A DNA stretch of 64,000 nt, from the NCBI RefSeq assembly GCF_008933115.1, contig NZ_WBVO01000005.1, positions 62,001-126,000 of the forward strand, read 5' to 3'. Below the pieces are notes generated by a model. That model did not search any database and was not told where the DNA came from. It worked only from the letters and a program-made list of their open reading frames with translations. Origin of the DNA: Phaeocystidibacter luteus (lineage in GTDB: Bacteria > Bacteroidota > Bacteroidia > Flavobacteriales > Schleiferiaceae). How positions within the stretch are numbered: the first letter of the stretch is position 1; each line of letters begins with the position of its first letter. Made by a program: the position numbers and the translations under genes. Shown here in pieces: positions 28,280 to 37,188 of this stretch.

Positions 28280-28837
28280 TCAGTAATCCGCCACGTACAG
28301 ATTGTCTTTGTATTGTTGTTTCAATTCGTGAAGCTGTCCAGCCACACTTGTATCAATTTGCTTGTCGCCAACGCGAAGAACGAAACCACCGATGATTTCG
28401 GCGTTTACTTTCTCTTCAAGCTCTACCTCGTTACCGGTCATTTCCTTCACCAATAGTGTGAACTTGTTGCGAAGTTCAGCGCTAAGCGGAGTTGAAGATG
28501 TCACAGTAGCGTGGGTGATTCCCTTCACTTTGAGGTATCCGGTGTGGAAGCTATCGATCACCTCAGCGGTGATGCCTTCACGACCATGATCCACCAAAAG
28601 TGCGAGGAACATATTCGTTGTATTTGATAACGAGCTTTCGAAGATGGCCTTCAAGACCTGTACCTTTTGGTGAGGCTTGATAACCGGGCTCGCTAGCAAG
28701 TTGCGGAACTCACGGCTCTCGCGGATAGATGCCTTCACGTCATTCAAGTCCTGCTGGACGCGATCGAGCTCATTGCGCTCAACAGCGAGGTCCAATAGGG
28801 CCTTGGCATAACGATGGGCTGCTCTAGCGTTACTCAT
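28280..28837 (-). CDS. atpH: ATP synthase F1 subunit delta (OSCP)
   Basis: The 185-residue protein has the N-terminal helical domain (RAAHRYAKALLDLAVE) and the C-terminal signature region (KVNAEIIGGFVLRVGDKQIDTSVAGQL) of delta/OSCP, which links the F1 head to the b stalk. Ten bases separate it from atpF. Confidence 0.96.
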   Translation of the reverse strand: MSNARAAHRYAKALLDLAVERNELDRVQQDLNDVKASIRESREFRNLLASPVIKPHQKVQVLKAIFESSLSNTTNMFLALLVDHGREGITAEVIDSFHTGYLKVKGITHATVTSSTPLSAELRNKFTLLVKEMTGNEVELEEKVNAEIIGGFVLRVGDKQIDTSVAGQLHELKQQYKDNLYVADY

Positions 28838-28847
28838 CAGTTGCCGA

Positions 28848-29342
28848 TTAGTTCAATTTAACGTCGTCTACCAAGCGCTCAACCATTTCGGTTTGTGCAC
28901 TGGCGTCTTTCAATTCAGCGCGAAGAACCTTTTCAGCCATCTCGATTGAAAGGCTAGCTACTTGATTCTTCAACTCTGTGATGGCAGCCATTTTCTCATG
29001 CGCGATCTGCTCTTTCGCAGCGGCGATGATTTTGTCTGCTTCACTAGAAGCTGCTTCTTTCGCTTCAGCGATAGTCTTCTCTTTCATGGTACGAGCCTCC
29101 TTCAAGATGTTGTCGCGCTCTTCGCGAGCACGCTTGAGAAGGTTCTCGTTGTCTGCCTGAAGATTCTTCATCTCGTCGCGAGCGCGTTCTGCACTCTTAA
29201 GCGCATCTTCAATAGCAGATTCACGTGTTTTAACGGCTCCCAAGATTGGCTTCCACGCGAACTTCGCGAGCAAGAAAATCAAGAGGAAGAAAACCAATGA
29301 GGTCCAGAAAATCAGACCAAGGCCAGGAGTTACTAAGTCCAT
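28848..29342 (-). CDS. atpF: ATP synthase F0 subunit b
   Basis: The 164-residue protein has one N-terminal membrane helix (about residues 8-27) and then a long charged, Ala-rich helix (ESAIEDALKSAERARDE and beyond) that forms the peripheral stalk. The size is typical, and it lies between atpE and atpH. Confidence 0.96.
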   Translation of the reverse strand: MDLVTPGLGLIFWTSLVFFLLIFLLAKFAWKPILGAVKTRESAIEDALKSAERARDEMKNLQADNENLLKRAREERDNILKEARTMKEKTIAEAKEAASSEADKIIAAAKEQIAHEKMAAITELKNQVASLSIEMAEKVLRAELKDASAQTEMVERLVDDVKLN

Positions 29343-29448
29343 CTAAATTGCGTATTAAAACGTTTGTCGTTGTCTAAAAACCAAGGTCCGCAGCCAACCG
29401 CTGCGTGACCTTGATTATTTGATTGCGCTTGTTGAGCTAAGGAATTCC

Positions 29449-29655
29449 TTACAGACCCAACAAACCTACTACGATACCGAATAGACCAGCACCCTCGATA
29501 AGAGCGGCTGCGATAATCATAGCAGTTTGAATCTTACCAGAAGCTTCAGGCTGACGTGCAATTGCGTCCATTGCCTGGCCACCGATACGACCGATACCAA
29601 GACCTACACCGATAACTGCGAGTCCGGCTCCGATTGCTGCAATACTACCTCCCAT
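29449..29655 (-). CDS. atpE: ATP synthase F0 subunit c
   Basis: The 68-residue protein forms a two-helix hairpin with a polar loop (RQPEASGKIQ). The ion-binding carboxylate is E54 in ALIEGAGLFG. The sequence around E54 lacks the Ser/Thr expected of Na+-type rings, so proton coupling is likely. The first helix is Gly-rich (GAGLAVIGVGLGIGRIGG), as in ring-packing c subunits. Confidence 0.97.
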   Translation of the reverse strand: MGGSIAAIGAGLAVIGVGLGIGRIGGQAMDAIARQPEASGKIQTAMIIAAALIEGAGLFGIVVGLLGL

Positions 29656-29693
29656 AATTGAAATGGATTATAAATGATTAAACAACGAAATTC

Positions 29694-30908
29694 TTAATGA
29701 TGCTCTTCCACAGCCGCCCCAATGAAGAGCGCAGTTAGAAGTGCAAAAATGTATGCCTGTAGTGCGGCTACCAACAACTCCAATGTGCTAATGAACAACG
29801 TCAATGGAACTGAAAGCGCTGATACCGCTACTGAATTCAAAATGAAGATCAAGCCAATCAAACTCAATACGAGAATGTGACCCGCCGTGATGTTCGCGAA
29901 AAGACGAAGCATCAATGCGAATGGCTTAGTGAATACACCAACGAATTCCACGATAGCCAAAATCGGACGAACCGCATACGGTACTCCTGGCATCCAGAAA
30001 ATGTGCATCCAATAGTCCTTCTTACCGTTGAAGTTCACAACGAAGAAAGTGAAGAGGGCCAATACCATAGTAACTGCGATGTTACCAGTAAGGTTAGCCG
30101 ACCCAGGGAAGAATGGAATCAAACCAAGAAGGTTAGAGAACCAAATAAAGAAGAACAATGTGAGAAGGAACGGAACGAAGCGCTCGTAGTGCTTCTCGCC
30201 AATGTTGTCCTTAGCAATGTCGTCACGTACAAACACAACCAATGGCTCCATGAATGAAGCGAGTCCCTTTGGAGCTACCGCACCGTTCTTCTTGTAGAAT
30301 CGTGCTGTGGATCCAAAAACAACAAGCAATAGGAATGCAACCAATAGAAGGGTGAATACGTTCTTCGTGATTGAAAGGTCAAGCGGCATAGCATTCGTCG
30401 GGTGACCATCATGCTCCTCGTAATACGCTCCATGTGCGTTCGCCTCTTCGCTCGCGTGGTAAATCTTACCGTGAACGTTGATGAAACGCTGACCACCAAC
30501 TTCGGCTACGTGTGAACCTGTTTCGTCGTGGTGGAATGCGCTAGACATGAACATCACTAACCCGTCTTCTGTATAGAGAATAACCGGAAGTGGAATGCTC
30601 ACTGCGTGAACGTGACCGTGCTCGTCTTCCGTGTCCCATAGGTGGAAAGAGTGGCTGTCCGCGATGTGGTGCATGATCATCTCATTGATGTCAAATGCCT
30701 CCTCTTCGCCATGCGCTGCTTCCTCGCCGTGGGCATCACCCTCAGCGTGAGCGGCATGTGCGTCATGCGCATGCTCATCAGCTACATGTTGAACCGTGTC
30801 TTCGTGAGAAGTCGTCGCGTGTTCGTGTTCCGAACCATTCGCAAAGGCTGTGCTTCCGTATCCTAGGAAAGACAGCGTAAGTGTCAGTAATACAGACTTT
30901 TGTTGCAT
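29694..30908 (-). CDS. atpB: ATP synthase F0 subunit a with His-rich N-terminal extension
   Basis: The 404-residue protein is much longer than the roughly 270 residues of E. coli subunit a. A signal-like segment (1-25) precedes a His/Glu/Ala-rich region (about 26-80) and a predicted extra-membrane domain to about residue 185, as in other Bacteroidota. The membrane core follows with the essential arginine at R335 (ALMLRLFANITAGH). The His-rich part may bind metal or buffer protons, which is inference. It is the first gene of the atpBEFHAG unit and has a clear promoter. Confidence 0.96.
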   Translation of the reverse strand: MQQKSVLLTLTLSFLGYGSTAFANGSEHEHATTSHEDTVQHVADEHAHDAHAAHAEGDAHGEEAAHGEEEAFDINEMIMHHIADSHSFHLWDTEDEHGHVHAVSIPLPVILYTEDGLVMFMSSAFHHDETGSHVAEVGGQRFINVHGKIYHASEEANAHGAYYEEHDGHPTNAMPLDLSITKNVFTLLLVAFLLLVVFGSTARFYKKNGAVAPKGLASFMEPLVVFVRDDIAKDNIGEKHYERFVPFLLTLFFFIWFSNLLGLIPFFPGSANLTGNIAVTMVLALFTFFVVNFNGKKDYWMHIFWMPGVPYAVRPILAIVEFVGVFTKPFALMLRLFANITAGHILVLSLIGLIFILNSVAVSALSVPLTLFISTLELLVAALQAYIFALLTALFIGAAVEEHH

Positions 30909-30945
30909 GTGTCTAGTGCTCTATAAGGCCGCTCAAAAATCGGTG

Positions 30946-30975
30946 CAAATGTAGAGATAAATCCTATAAACCAAA
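30946..30975 (-). promoter_or_regulatory. Promoter of the atpBEFHAG operon
   Basis: On the minus strand TTTG (30975-30972) is followed after 18 bases by TACATTTG (30953-30946), matching the Bacteroidota consensus TTTG-N19-TAnnTTTG. It would give a leader of about 30 bases before the atpB ATG at 30908. The remaining bases up to 31191 hold no gene or clear structure. Confidence 0.75.
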
Positions 30976-31191
30976 GGTTATAAACAATGATTTTTCGATT
31001 GTTGATAAGTCTTTTTGAGGCGGGGGTGCAAAGGGAATACCTGAATAGGGGATTCTCAAGGAGATACCGCGCGTAACAACCCTATCTGAAGGGTCGATAA
31101 GCGCATCCTTTAAAATTCGTAATCTGTAAAGCCAGATGTCTTTCTCGCCGCAGATTGAAGCTCCCGCTTGCAGCAAGGGTGTGGTCGTAGT

Positions 31192-31560
31192 CTACTTGCT
31201 TCTCAGCAACTTAAACACCCAGTACAATTCAATCGCGAAGTACAAGAAATACGGTACCATGAAATGAATCGCATACAAGCGAGCGTCATCTCCAGCATTG
31301 AGAATGAATGGAATCAAGAAGACAAGAGAGATCAGCATCTTCATCGGGCTGCCCGCGATAAAGGCCAAACCCATCTTGCGCTCGTCATATCCTTTCACAA
31401 AATTCAACATGGCGAAAAGTCCGGCCGTAAGCACAAAGAGCAGGGCATAAAGCCAAAGGAAAGTGAAGCCGATCTTTTCTTCGTTGTAAATGATCCATGC
31501 GTGCGCTGCCCCTAAGAGCAAGCTGAACACAGCGGTAGATATGATTGCTTTCTTTAACAC
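31192..31560 (-). CDS. Small membrane protein upstream of the ATP synthase genes
   Basis: The 122-residue protein starts at GTG 31560 and has four predicted membrane helices (about 5-26, 34-54, 73-92 and 98-116). It occupies the place between atpI and atpB where Bacteroidota carry an AtpI-like assembly or ion-handling protein. The similarity is positional and topological; no family motif is clear. Sixteen bases separate it from the AtpZ/AtpI gene. Confidence 0.65.
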   Translation of the reverse strand: MLKKAIISTAVFSLLLGAAHAWIIYNEEKIGFTFLWLYALLFVLTAGLFAMLNFVKGYDERKMGLAFIAGSPMKMLISLVFLIPFILNAGDDARLYAIHFMVPYFLYFAIELYWVFKLLRSK

Positions 31561-31576
31561 GGTGTGGAGGGGTTGA

Positions 31577-31813
31577 TCACTCGTCTTGATTCAGCTTCGT
31601 AACCTCCTTGTAAACGAGGTATAAGCCGGCAAACACGCCAAACAGACTAAGTGAAATGGTAAGTATTGGTTTCAGGTCCCAAAGTTCGTCGAGCTTCACC
31701 CCACCGTATACACACACGGCAATGGTCACACCCATCTGAATCCCCATGCTGCTAAAACGCATGTAGGGATTAAGCGGTCTCTTTGGATTCTTTTGATTCT
31801 TCTCCTGAGTCAT
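31577..31813 (-). CDS. AtpZ/AtpI family protein
   Basis: The 78-residue protein has the AtpZ/AtpI pattern: a basic N-terminus, YMRFSSMGIQMGVTIAVCVYGG as the first helix, the loop KLDELWDLKP and a second helix with a small-residue face (SLFGVFAGLYLVYKEV). These proteins sit beside ATP synthase operons and are thought to aid c-ring assembly or ion supply. Its start lies 44 bases inside the bactofilin gene. Confidence 0.85.
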   Translation of the reverse strand: MTQEKNQKNPKRPLNPYMRFSSMGIQMGVTIAVCVYGGVKLDELWDLKPILTISLSLFGVFAGLYLVYKEVTKLNQDE

Positions 31814-32186
31814 TCTTGCGCTCCATCTTGCGAACTACGGCGCCCATGTTGCACGTTCCCGATAGCTCTGCTCCAGGTTCAACGGAAAGCTTACCTGTTA
31901 CAACATCTCCTTGCACAACAGCTGTGGCTGTCATGGTGAGGAGTTCTTTTACCTCAGCTTTACCCTTCAATAGGCCGGAAACTGTGGCGTTAGAACAAAC
32001 CACTTCTCCTTCTACCTTTCCTTTCTCTCCAATAACAAGTTTGCCTGTAACCTGAATGTTTCCTTTCACCACTCCATCGATACGGATGTCGCCATTCGAC
32101 TTTACATCGCCCTCGATTTCAGTACCGATAAGGATACGGTTACTCGCTTGTGCTTGCTCTGGATTCTTCTTTGCTGATGTGATCAT
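31770..32186 (-). CDS. Bactofilin (polymer-forming cytoskeletal protein)
   Basis: The 138-residue protein has a short disordered N-terminus, a bactofilin core of repeated beta-helix turns (EIEGDVKSNGDIRIDGVVKG, LVIGEKGKVEGEVVCSNATV, LLTMTATAVVQGDVVTGKLSVE) and a charged Ser/Glu/Lys tail. Bactofilins form nucleotide-free filaments that organise envelope growth or motility. The start overlaps the sprE stop by four bases (ATGA), and its 3' end overlaps atpI. Confidence 0.92.
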   Translation of the reverse strand: MITSAKKNPEQAQASNRILIGTEIEGDVKSNGDIRIDGVVKGNIQVTGKLVIGEKGKVEGEVVCSNATVSGLLKGKAEVKELLTMTATAVVQGDVVTGKLSVEPGAELSGTCNMGAVVRKMERKNDSGEESKESKETA

Positions 32187-34786
32187 CTTCCTGTGATTTG
32201 CTCGTAAAACGTCAAATATTCATCTACATCCTTCACTCTATAGAAGGTTTGATAATTCGCGTCACTGATTGCAAATATCCGCATAATCTCCGAGGAATAA
32301 AGCGGAGTGAAGCTAGGGTGCTTTAATAACCTATCCGTATACGTGAGTGCATCTTCTTGCTGGATGAAGCCACTAATCACAATGAGCTGACGGTCCCTAT
32401 CCAAGAATATATTCTGAACCTGGAGGTTTTGGAAACGATTAAAATTCTTGTTGTAATCGCTAATCTCGTTGCGCATTTGGGTCATTCCGCCCGTGCCATT
32501 TGGAACTATGAGCAGTACTCTATGTGGTGTTTTTGGATCTATGGAATATGGCCCTTGTACCGCTTCTGTTTGGGCGGTTGACGAATTGTCGATATACATC
32601 AACAGTTCATTCGCTCGCTCGGCTTCTACCGTTCCGGAATAGGTTTCAGACACGTGCTTGAGCTGCGATTCGTAAGCCTCAGGCCCATCCGTCTTCGCCA
32701 TGCTCAATGCCAATAGCAAATCAAACTTAGGCGCCAGCGGTGTGGCCAGGTAGGTGCTCAACCCTTCCTGAGCGGTTCGCTTCGCAGCAGAATAGTTTCC
32801 ACCCAAGTAATGGTTGTACGAGGTCTTGTAGGCTGCGTTGGCCGCCTTCAACTCCGCATTCTCTTCCGGACTTTGTCCATTCAATTGTGCCGCGAATGTG
32901 CTAGACGGGTGTTGATTTTGTAGCCTTTGTGCGTATTCCTGGGCTTTTGCTTCCTCCCCTTTGTTTTTGAAAATGAGGTACAAGGCGTATAGCGCACGTG
33001 CATTGTGCTTGCCTTCAGGATACCTGCGCAAAAGGGTTTCGTAGGTCTTTATCGCCTCTTGCTCATCCTTGATTTCATCCTTGTAGATGCCGGCCATTCT
33101 CAAGAGTGCATCTTGGTTCTCCTCATGCATAGCAGCAATGGTGGCTTCATCCTTAGGAATCTGAGCCAAGTAGGCTTCTACATTGTATCGCTCCTCTCCA
33201 ACAGGCCCCGTTTCTCCGCGCCCGCCGTCGTTTTCTTCTCCTTCTTCAGACTCTTCTTCGCCACTGTTGTTGGTCACTGCGGCAATATTGGCGGAAGCCG
33301 ACCGTCGCCAGTTGTCCTTCAGCTCTCGTCTGCCCCAATACTGTTGGAAGTCTCGAACACCCGAAGTTCTCGTCGTTTGATTGTAAAAATACCAGCCCCC
33401 GCCAGAGATGCCTGCCGTTGGGCCACTCCCTTGAGCGTTTAATTCAGCCGCCAAGGCTTGATTTAGTGCACGGTTTCTCTCCTGCTCCGCTTTGCGTTCT
33501 TCTTCCTCTTTAAGGCGAGCGATGTAGTCTTCAAAAAGTGAACGTTGTTGCGATGGGCTCATGCCTGCCAATCGAATTAAGCTGTCGTTCAGCTCAACGA
33601 TGCGAATCTCTTTTACCAAGTTGCCTAGGCTCTCGCGAAAGCGCTCAACTTTCTCGTATCGTTTGTTGGACGGCGACATGGATTGATATGCCGAGTCGTA
33701 ATAGGCTTGTGCCTTTACGTAAGACTTGAAGGTAAAATTGATATCCGCAAGCTCGGCGTACGACAGCCCTTTCTGGTCTTGGTTCACGATACTTGCGCGG
33801 ATTGACAGCTTCAAGCTCTCCTCCGCCAATAAGAAGTCCTCCGACTCCAAAGCGAGGAGCGCCTTTACGTAATAGATTCGGTCGCGGTATTCTTCATTCT
33901 TTGAATCCTCGGCCAAATCGTCGAGATCCTCATACACCTCAAATACATTGCCCTGGTAAATGTCGAAGTTGAGCGCGCTCGACAACACGGCGTTCAAGTA
34001 GAACTCGTAATTGTCGGGATGGGCGCTCGCCACCTCACCAAAAGCTTCACTGGCTTCGTGGCGCAGTTCAAGCTTTTCGTAAACCTGACCGAGAATGTAC
34101 TGCCAGCGAACGCGGTATTTCTTTTCTGGTCGGGCATCAATCGCCTCTTGCAGAAGTGTTGCGGCAGCCGTCCAATTTTTCTTTGAAATCTCCAGCTCGG
34201 CCATTGAGGCGGAAACATGAGGAATATACCGGTCGCGCAAATCGCGGTTATTCTGAACCATCTCGAAGTTGTTGCGCGCGGCAAACTCACTTCCAATTCG
34301 CGTATTTGTTCTCCCCGCCCAGATGTAGGCTTCCAGAGCTTGGTCCGATTTCTCGTAACGCTGGATTACGTAGTTGAAGCCTTCTAGTGCCTTGAAATAA
34401 TCTTGCTTAAAGAAGTAGGCCTTCGCCAACAAGAGGTAAGCATCAATCACATAGGGGTTCTTTTGCTCGCCCCCGATACTCATACTGTGCTCTTTTACCA
34501 CTTTAACGGACTTCTCAATCGCGCGGTCCATTTGCGGAACAACTGCTTGTGCTTGTTCTGGGGAACCGAAAGGGTAAACTGCCAACATCTCGTCGTAGTT
34601 GTCAATATGACCGTTTTCGAGTGTTGTGAATCCTTGTAAAAAAGCCTGTTCACCGTTAAACAGCGGGTTGTACTTCGCGGTCATTCGATGGTAGGTCCGA
34701 CTGAAGAAGTTATCCTTGGTACGGCTGCACGAAGTGCTTACCCCGACGAGAACGACGAGGGAGAGAGATAACTTCAGTATGCGCAT
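32183..34786 (-). CDS. sprE: SprE/PorW-type TPR lipoprotein of the type IX secretion and gliding machinery
   Basis: The ATG at 34786 is preferred to the GTG at 34801. It gives 867 residues with lipobox VSTSC and the lipidated C20. The segment after the Cys (DNFFSRTYHRMTAKYN, FNGEQAF) is characteristic of SprE/PorW. TPR-like helices cover about residues 110-400 and again 560-760. A Glu/Gly-rich low-complexity linker lies near 505-535, and the last 120 residues form a distinct domain with a repeated YSSEIMRIFAI/DANYQTFY pattern. SprE is needed for T9SS export and gliding in Flavobacterium, which fits the T9SS substrate at 6164-8642. Confidence 0.85.
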   Translation of the reverse strand: MRILKLSLSLVVLVGVSTSCSRTKDNFFSRTYHRMTAKYNPLFNGEQAFLQGFTTLENGHIDNYDEMLAVYPFGSPEQAQAVVPQMDRAIEKSVKVVKEHSMSIGGEQKNPYVIDAYLLLAKAYFFKQDYFKALEGFNYVIQRYEKSDQALEAYIWAGRTNTRIGSEFAARNNFEMVQNNRDLRDRYIPHVSASMAELEISKKNWTAAATLLQEAIDARPEKKYRVRWQYILGQVYEKLELRHEASEAFGEVASAHPDNYEFYLNAVLSSALNFDIYQGNVFEVYEDLDDLAEDSKNEEYRDRIYYVKALLALESEDFLLAEESLKLSIRASIVNQDQKGLSYAELADINFTFKSYVKAQAYYDSAYQSMSPSNKRYEKVERFRESLGNLVKEIRIVELNDSLIRLAGMSPSQQRSLFEDYIARLKEEEERKAEQERNRALNQALAAELNAQGSGPTAGISGGGWYFYNQTTRTSGVRDFQQYWGRRELKDNWRRSASANIAAVTNNSGEEESEEGEENDGGRGETGPVGEERYNVEAYLAQIPKDEATIAAMHEENQDALLRMAGIYKDEIKDEQEAIKTYETLLRRYPEGKHNARALYALYLIFKNKGEEAKAQEYAQRLQNQHPSSTFAAQLNGQSPEENAELKAANAAYKTSYNHYLGGNYSAAKRTAQEGLSTYLATPLAPKFDLLLALSMAKTDGPEAYESQLKHVSETYSGTVEAERANELLMYIDNSSTAQTEAVQGPYSIDPKTPHRVLLIVPNGTGGMTQMRNEISDYNKNFNRFQNLQVQNIFLDRDRQLIVISGFIQQEDALTYTDRLLKHPSFTPLYSSEIMRIFAISDANYQTFYRVKDVDEYLTFYEQITGR

Positions 34787-34823
34787 ACCATTTCCTTTCA
34801 CGGTGTGATGAACAACAAAAGCG

Positions 34824-34831
34824 CAAAATTA
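34824..34831 (-). promoter_or_regulatory. -7 element of the sprE-bactofilin-atpI promoter
   Basis: TAATTTTG on the minus strand matches the TAnnTTTG box 37 bases before the sprE ATG at 34786. No good -33 TTTG is found at the expected distance. Confidence 0.45.
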
Positions 34832-34946
34832 TTTTAATTATTCCGAGGGATTTGTGCATTTCTCCTACTATTTCCCTTCAAGGCCTCGCTCGTGGTCCAA
34901 TTTGGTTTTAGATATTTGCCTTTCCATCCCGCAAGGAAAGACCTGA

Positions 34947-35801
34947 ATGAGTAAGGAAGAAAAGCGCAAAGCGCGGATTGAAAAATACCGAAACAAGTAT
35001 CGTTTAGTGATTCTGAACGACGACACGTTCGAGGAAAAAGTTTCCTTGAAGTTGAGTCGTTTGAACGTGATACTCGTCTCTTCGGTTACCGCTGTCCTAC
35101 TTATCATCCTCACGATTCTCCTCATTGCTTTTACTCCTTTGAGAGAATACATTCCTGGCTACGCCTCTACCGAAGTAAAGCTTCAAATTCACAAACAGCG
35201 GGTTCAAATTGATTCATTGACACAAGTCGTTGGTGTTTACGACCAGTATTACAACAACTTCATCCGAATTGCGAATGGTGATACCCTTGCAGGAACGGAA
35301 CTGCCAGACACCAACGTGGCGGCTCACCCTTCGGAATTGGAAGCGGACATATCGCCGGCTGACTCGTCACTCAGAGAGTTAGTGGATGAAGAAGACCGAT
35401 TCAACCTACGTGCTGGCGACGCTGATATCGCCACATTTACGTTCTACGCTCCGGTGAAAGGTTTGATCAGTGGAGAATTCGATCCGCAATCAGATCACCT
35501 GGCGGTTGATGTGGTCGCGCCGAAGAACACGGCCATCAAAGCGTGCTTGGACGGAGTCGTTGTGATTTCGGACTGGACGGTAGAAACGGGTCATGTAATC
35601 ATTGTTCAACACAGCGATAACCTGATATCCGTTTACAAGCACAATTCTGCCTTGCTAAAAGCGCAGGGAGATGTGGTTCAAAGTGGTGAAGCCATTGCCA
35701 TTATCGGAAACTCGGGAGAGCAAAGTACTGGTCCGCACTTGCACTTCGAGTTGTGGCACAATGGAATTCCGGTGAATCCAGTCAATTACATTTCCTTCTA
35801 G
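34947..35801 (+). CDS. M23-family (LytM) peptidase, membrane-anchored
   Basis: The 284-residue protein has a basic cytoplasmic N-terminus, one membrane helix (about 43-64), a coiled-coil-like periplasmic segment (about 75-110) and a LytM domain from about 165. All zinc ligands are visible: H and D in [10 protein letters not shown] and the HLH of GPHLHFEL. It may therefore be an active peptidoglycan endopeptidase, although no substrate can be named. It shares a 4-base overlapping stop (CTAG) with the convergent rnhA. Confidence 0.9.
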   Translation: MSKEEKRKARIEKYRNKYRLVILNDDTFEEKVSLKLSRLNVILVSSVTAVLLIILTILLIAFTPLREYIPGYASTEVKLQIHKQRVQIDSLTQVVGVYDQYYNNFIRIANGDTLAGTELPDTNVAAHPSELEADISPADSSLRELVDEEDRFNLRAGDADIATFTFYAPVKGLISGEFDPQSDHLAVDVVAPKNTAIKACLDGVVVISDWTVETGHVIIVQHSDNLISVYKHNSALLKAQGDVVQSGEAIAIIGNSGEQSTGPHLHFELWHNGIPVNPVNYISF

Positions 35802-36268
35802 AAAAGGCCTTTCTCTTGGGCCTCAAACCCTTGATCGATGGCTGTCGGCGAGGCAAGTGCGGCATCCGTAGCCAGCTTGTCGCACCGTTCGTTCCATTTG
35901 TGGTTGTTGTGTCCTTTTACCCATTGAAACCTGACGTTCTGCTGGCGTAAAAGTGGCAGCATTCTTCTCCATAGGTCAGGATTCTTCACTTTCGCAAAAC
36001 CTTTACGTTCCCAATTTTGCAACCAGCCTTTGGTGACAGCATCTACGACATACTTGGAGTCGGAGACTACTTGAACATCCAGGCCCGTTTTTTTGAGTGC
36101 TTCAAGCCCGACGATTACGGCGAGGAGCTCCATTCGGTTGTTGGTCGTTCTTCGGTAGCCCTTCGATATCTCCTTCATTTTATTTCCGGAGATAAGCACT
36201 ACGCCAAATCCGCCTGGGCCTGGGTTGCCTCGCGAGGAACCGTCGGTATAAATGTATACTGGGAGCAT
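35798..36268 (-). CDS. rnhA: Ribonuclease HI
   Basis: The 156-residue protein has the RNase H fold with catalytic acids in [15 protein letters not shown] (D9), the NRMELLAVI glutamate, DSKYVVDAV (Asp) and the C-terminal CDKLATDAA aspartate. It removes RNA from RNA-DNA hybrids. Its start shares one base with the purN stop (TAATG). Confidence 0.95.
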   Translation of the reverse strand: MLPVYIYTDGSSRGNPGPGGFGVVLISGNKMKEISKGYRRTTNNRMELLAVIVGLEALKKTGLDVQVVSDSKYVVDAVTKGWLQNWERKGFAKVKNPDLWRRMLPLLRQQNVRFQWVKGHNNHKWNERCDKLATDAALASPTAIDQGFEAQEKGLF

Positions 36269-36831
36269 TAAGAAAGGAGCTTTTCGATCACTTCTGGGTA
36301 GTGCTTGTGTTCGAGCACCTGCACTTTTTTCTGAACCTCTTCGGGTGAATCAGAAGGGCTCACTTGCACACTAGCCTGGAAGATTGGAGCACCTTCATCG
36401 TAGTGTTCGGTCACATAATGAATGGTGATTCCCGATTCTGAATCTCCGGATTCAACGACTGCCTTGTGCACATTCATACCGTACATGCCTTTGCCTCCGT
36501 GTTTGGGAAGTAGGGCGGGGTGAATATTGATGATTCTGTTTGGAAAAGCTTTCACCCAAGACTCGGGAATGAGTTTTAGGTATCCGGCGAGAACGATCAG
36601 ATCTGGGTTTAGATCTACGAGCATTCCGAGGACAGAGCCGTTTTTTACGGCGGATGGACTGAACTGAACGGTGGGGAGTCCGAGACGTTTTCCGCGTTCG
36701 AGGACCCCGGCGAGGGGATTATTTGTGAAGAATGCAGAAACTTCTACATCTTTTGAATTTTTAAAATAATCTACAATCTGTTCGGCGTTAGAGCCTGAAC
36801 CAGAGGCGAAAATGACTATCTTACGTGACAT
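36268..36831 (-). CDS. purN: Phosphoribosylglycinamide formyltransferase
   Basis: The 187-residue protein has the GART motifs [16 protein letters not shown] (phosphate-binding N-terminus), the catalytic [18 protein letters not shown] (N and H) and the [17 protein letters not shown] loop with the third catalytic Asp. It formylates GAR with 10-formyl-THF in purine synthesis. A consensus -7 box lies 23 bases upstream of the start, and rnhA is co-transcribed downstream. Confidence 0.95.
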   Translation of the reverse strand: MSRKIVIFASGSGSNAEQIVDYFKNSKDVEVSAFFTNNPLAGVLERGKRLGLPTVQFSPSAVKNGSVLGMLVDLNPDLIVLAGYLKLIPESWVKAFPNRIINIHPALLPKHGGKGMYGMNVHKAVVESGDSESGITIHYVTEHYDEGAPIFQASVQVSPSDSPEEVQKKVQVLEHKHYPEVIEKLLS

Positions 36832-36853
36832 AATTACTGAGTAAAATGCGCCG

Positions 36854-36861
36854 CAAAGATA
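36854..36861 (-). promoter_or_regulatory. -7 element of the purN promoter
   Basis: TATCTTTG on the minus strand matches TAnnTTTG exactly, 22 bases before the purN ATG at 36831. A -33 TTTG is not evident. Confidence 0.5.
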
Positions 36862-36941
36862 GCTTTGCCCTTCGGCTTATTGGCTGAATTGGGATTTTAT
36901 CCTTTCTTTGCAGGCTGAATAAATCCTAAACTCTCACAACC

Positions 36942-37178
36942 ATGTCAGACATTGCAGCAAGAGTGAAAGCAATCATCGTAGACAAGTTGGGCGTCGACGA
37001 GAACGAAGTAACAACTGAAGCGTCTTTCACTAATGATTTGGGTGCAGATTCACTCGATACCGTGGAATTGATCATGGAATTCGAAAAAGAATTTGACATT
37101 CAAATCCCTGATGACCAGGCGGAAAACATTGCCACGGTAGGACAAGCTGTCGCTTACATCGAAGAAGCAAAATCGTAA
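36942..37178 (+). CDS. acpP: Acyl carrier protein
   Basis: The 78-residue acidic protein has the phosphopantetheine site S37 in [13 protein letters not shown]. It carries growing acyl chains in fatty-acid synthesis. fabF follows after 10 bases, which is the common acpP-fabF order. Confidence 0.98.
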   Translation: MSDIAARVKAIIVDKLGVDENEVTTEASFTNDLGADSLDTVELIMEFEKEFDIQIPDDQAENIATVGQAVAYIEEAKS

Positions 37179-37188
37179 ATCACTTCCT

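Noticed and set aside
29222-29240. A parS-like site around TTCACGTGTTTT
   Set aside because: Only the central part matches, and it lies within atpF coding sequence.
30964-31176. Small minus-strand frame between atpB and the upstream membrane-protein gene
   Set aside because: It overlaps the atpB promoter and has no recognisable protein features.
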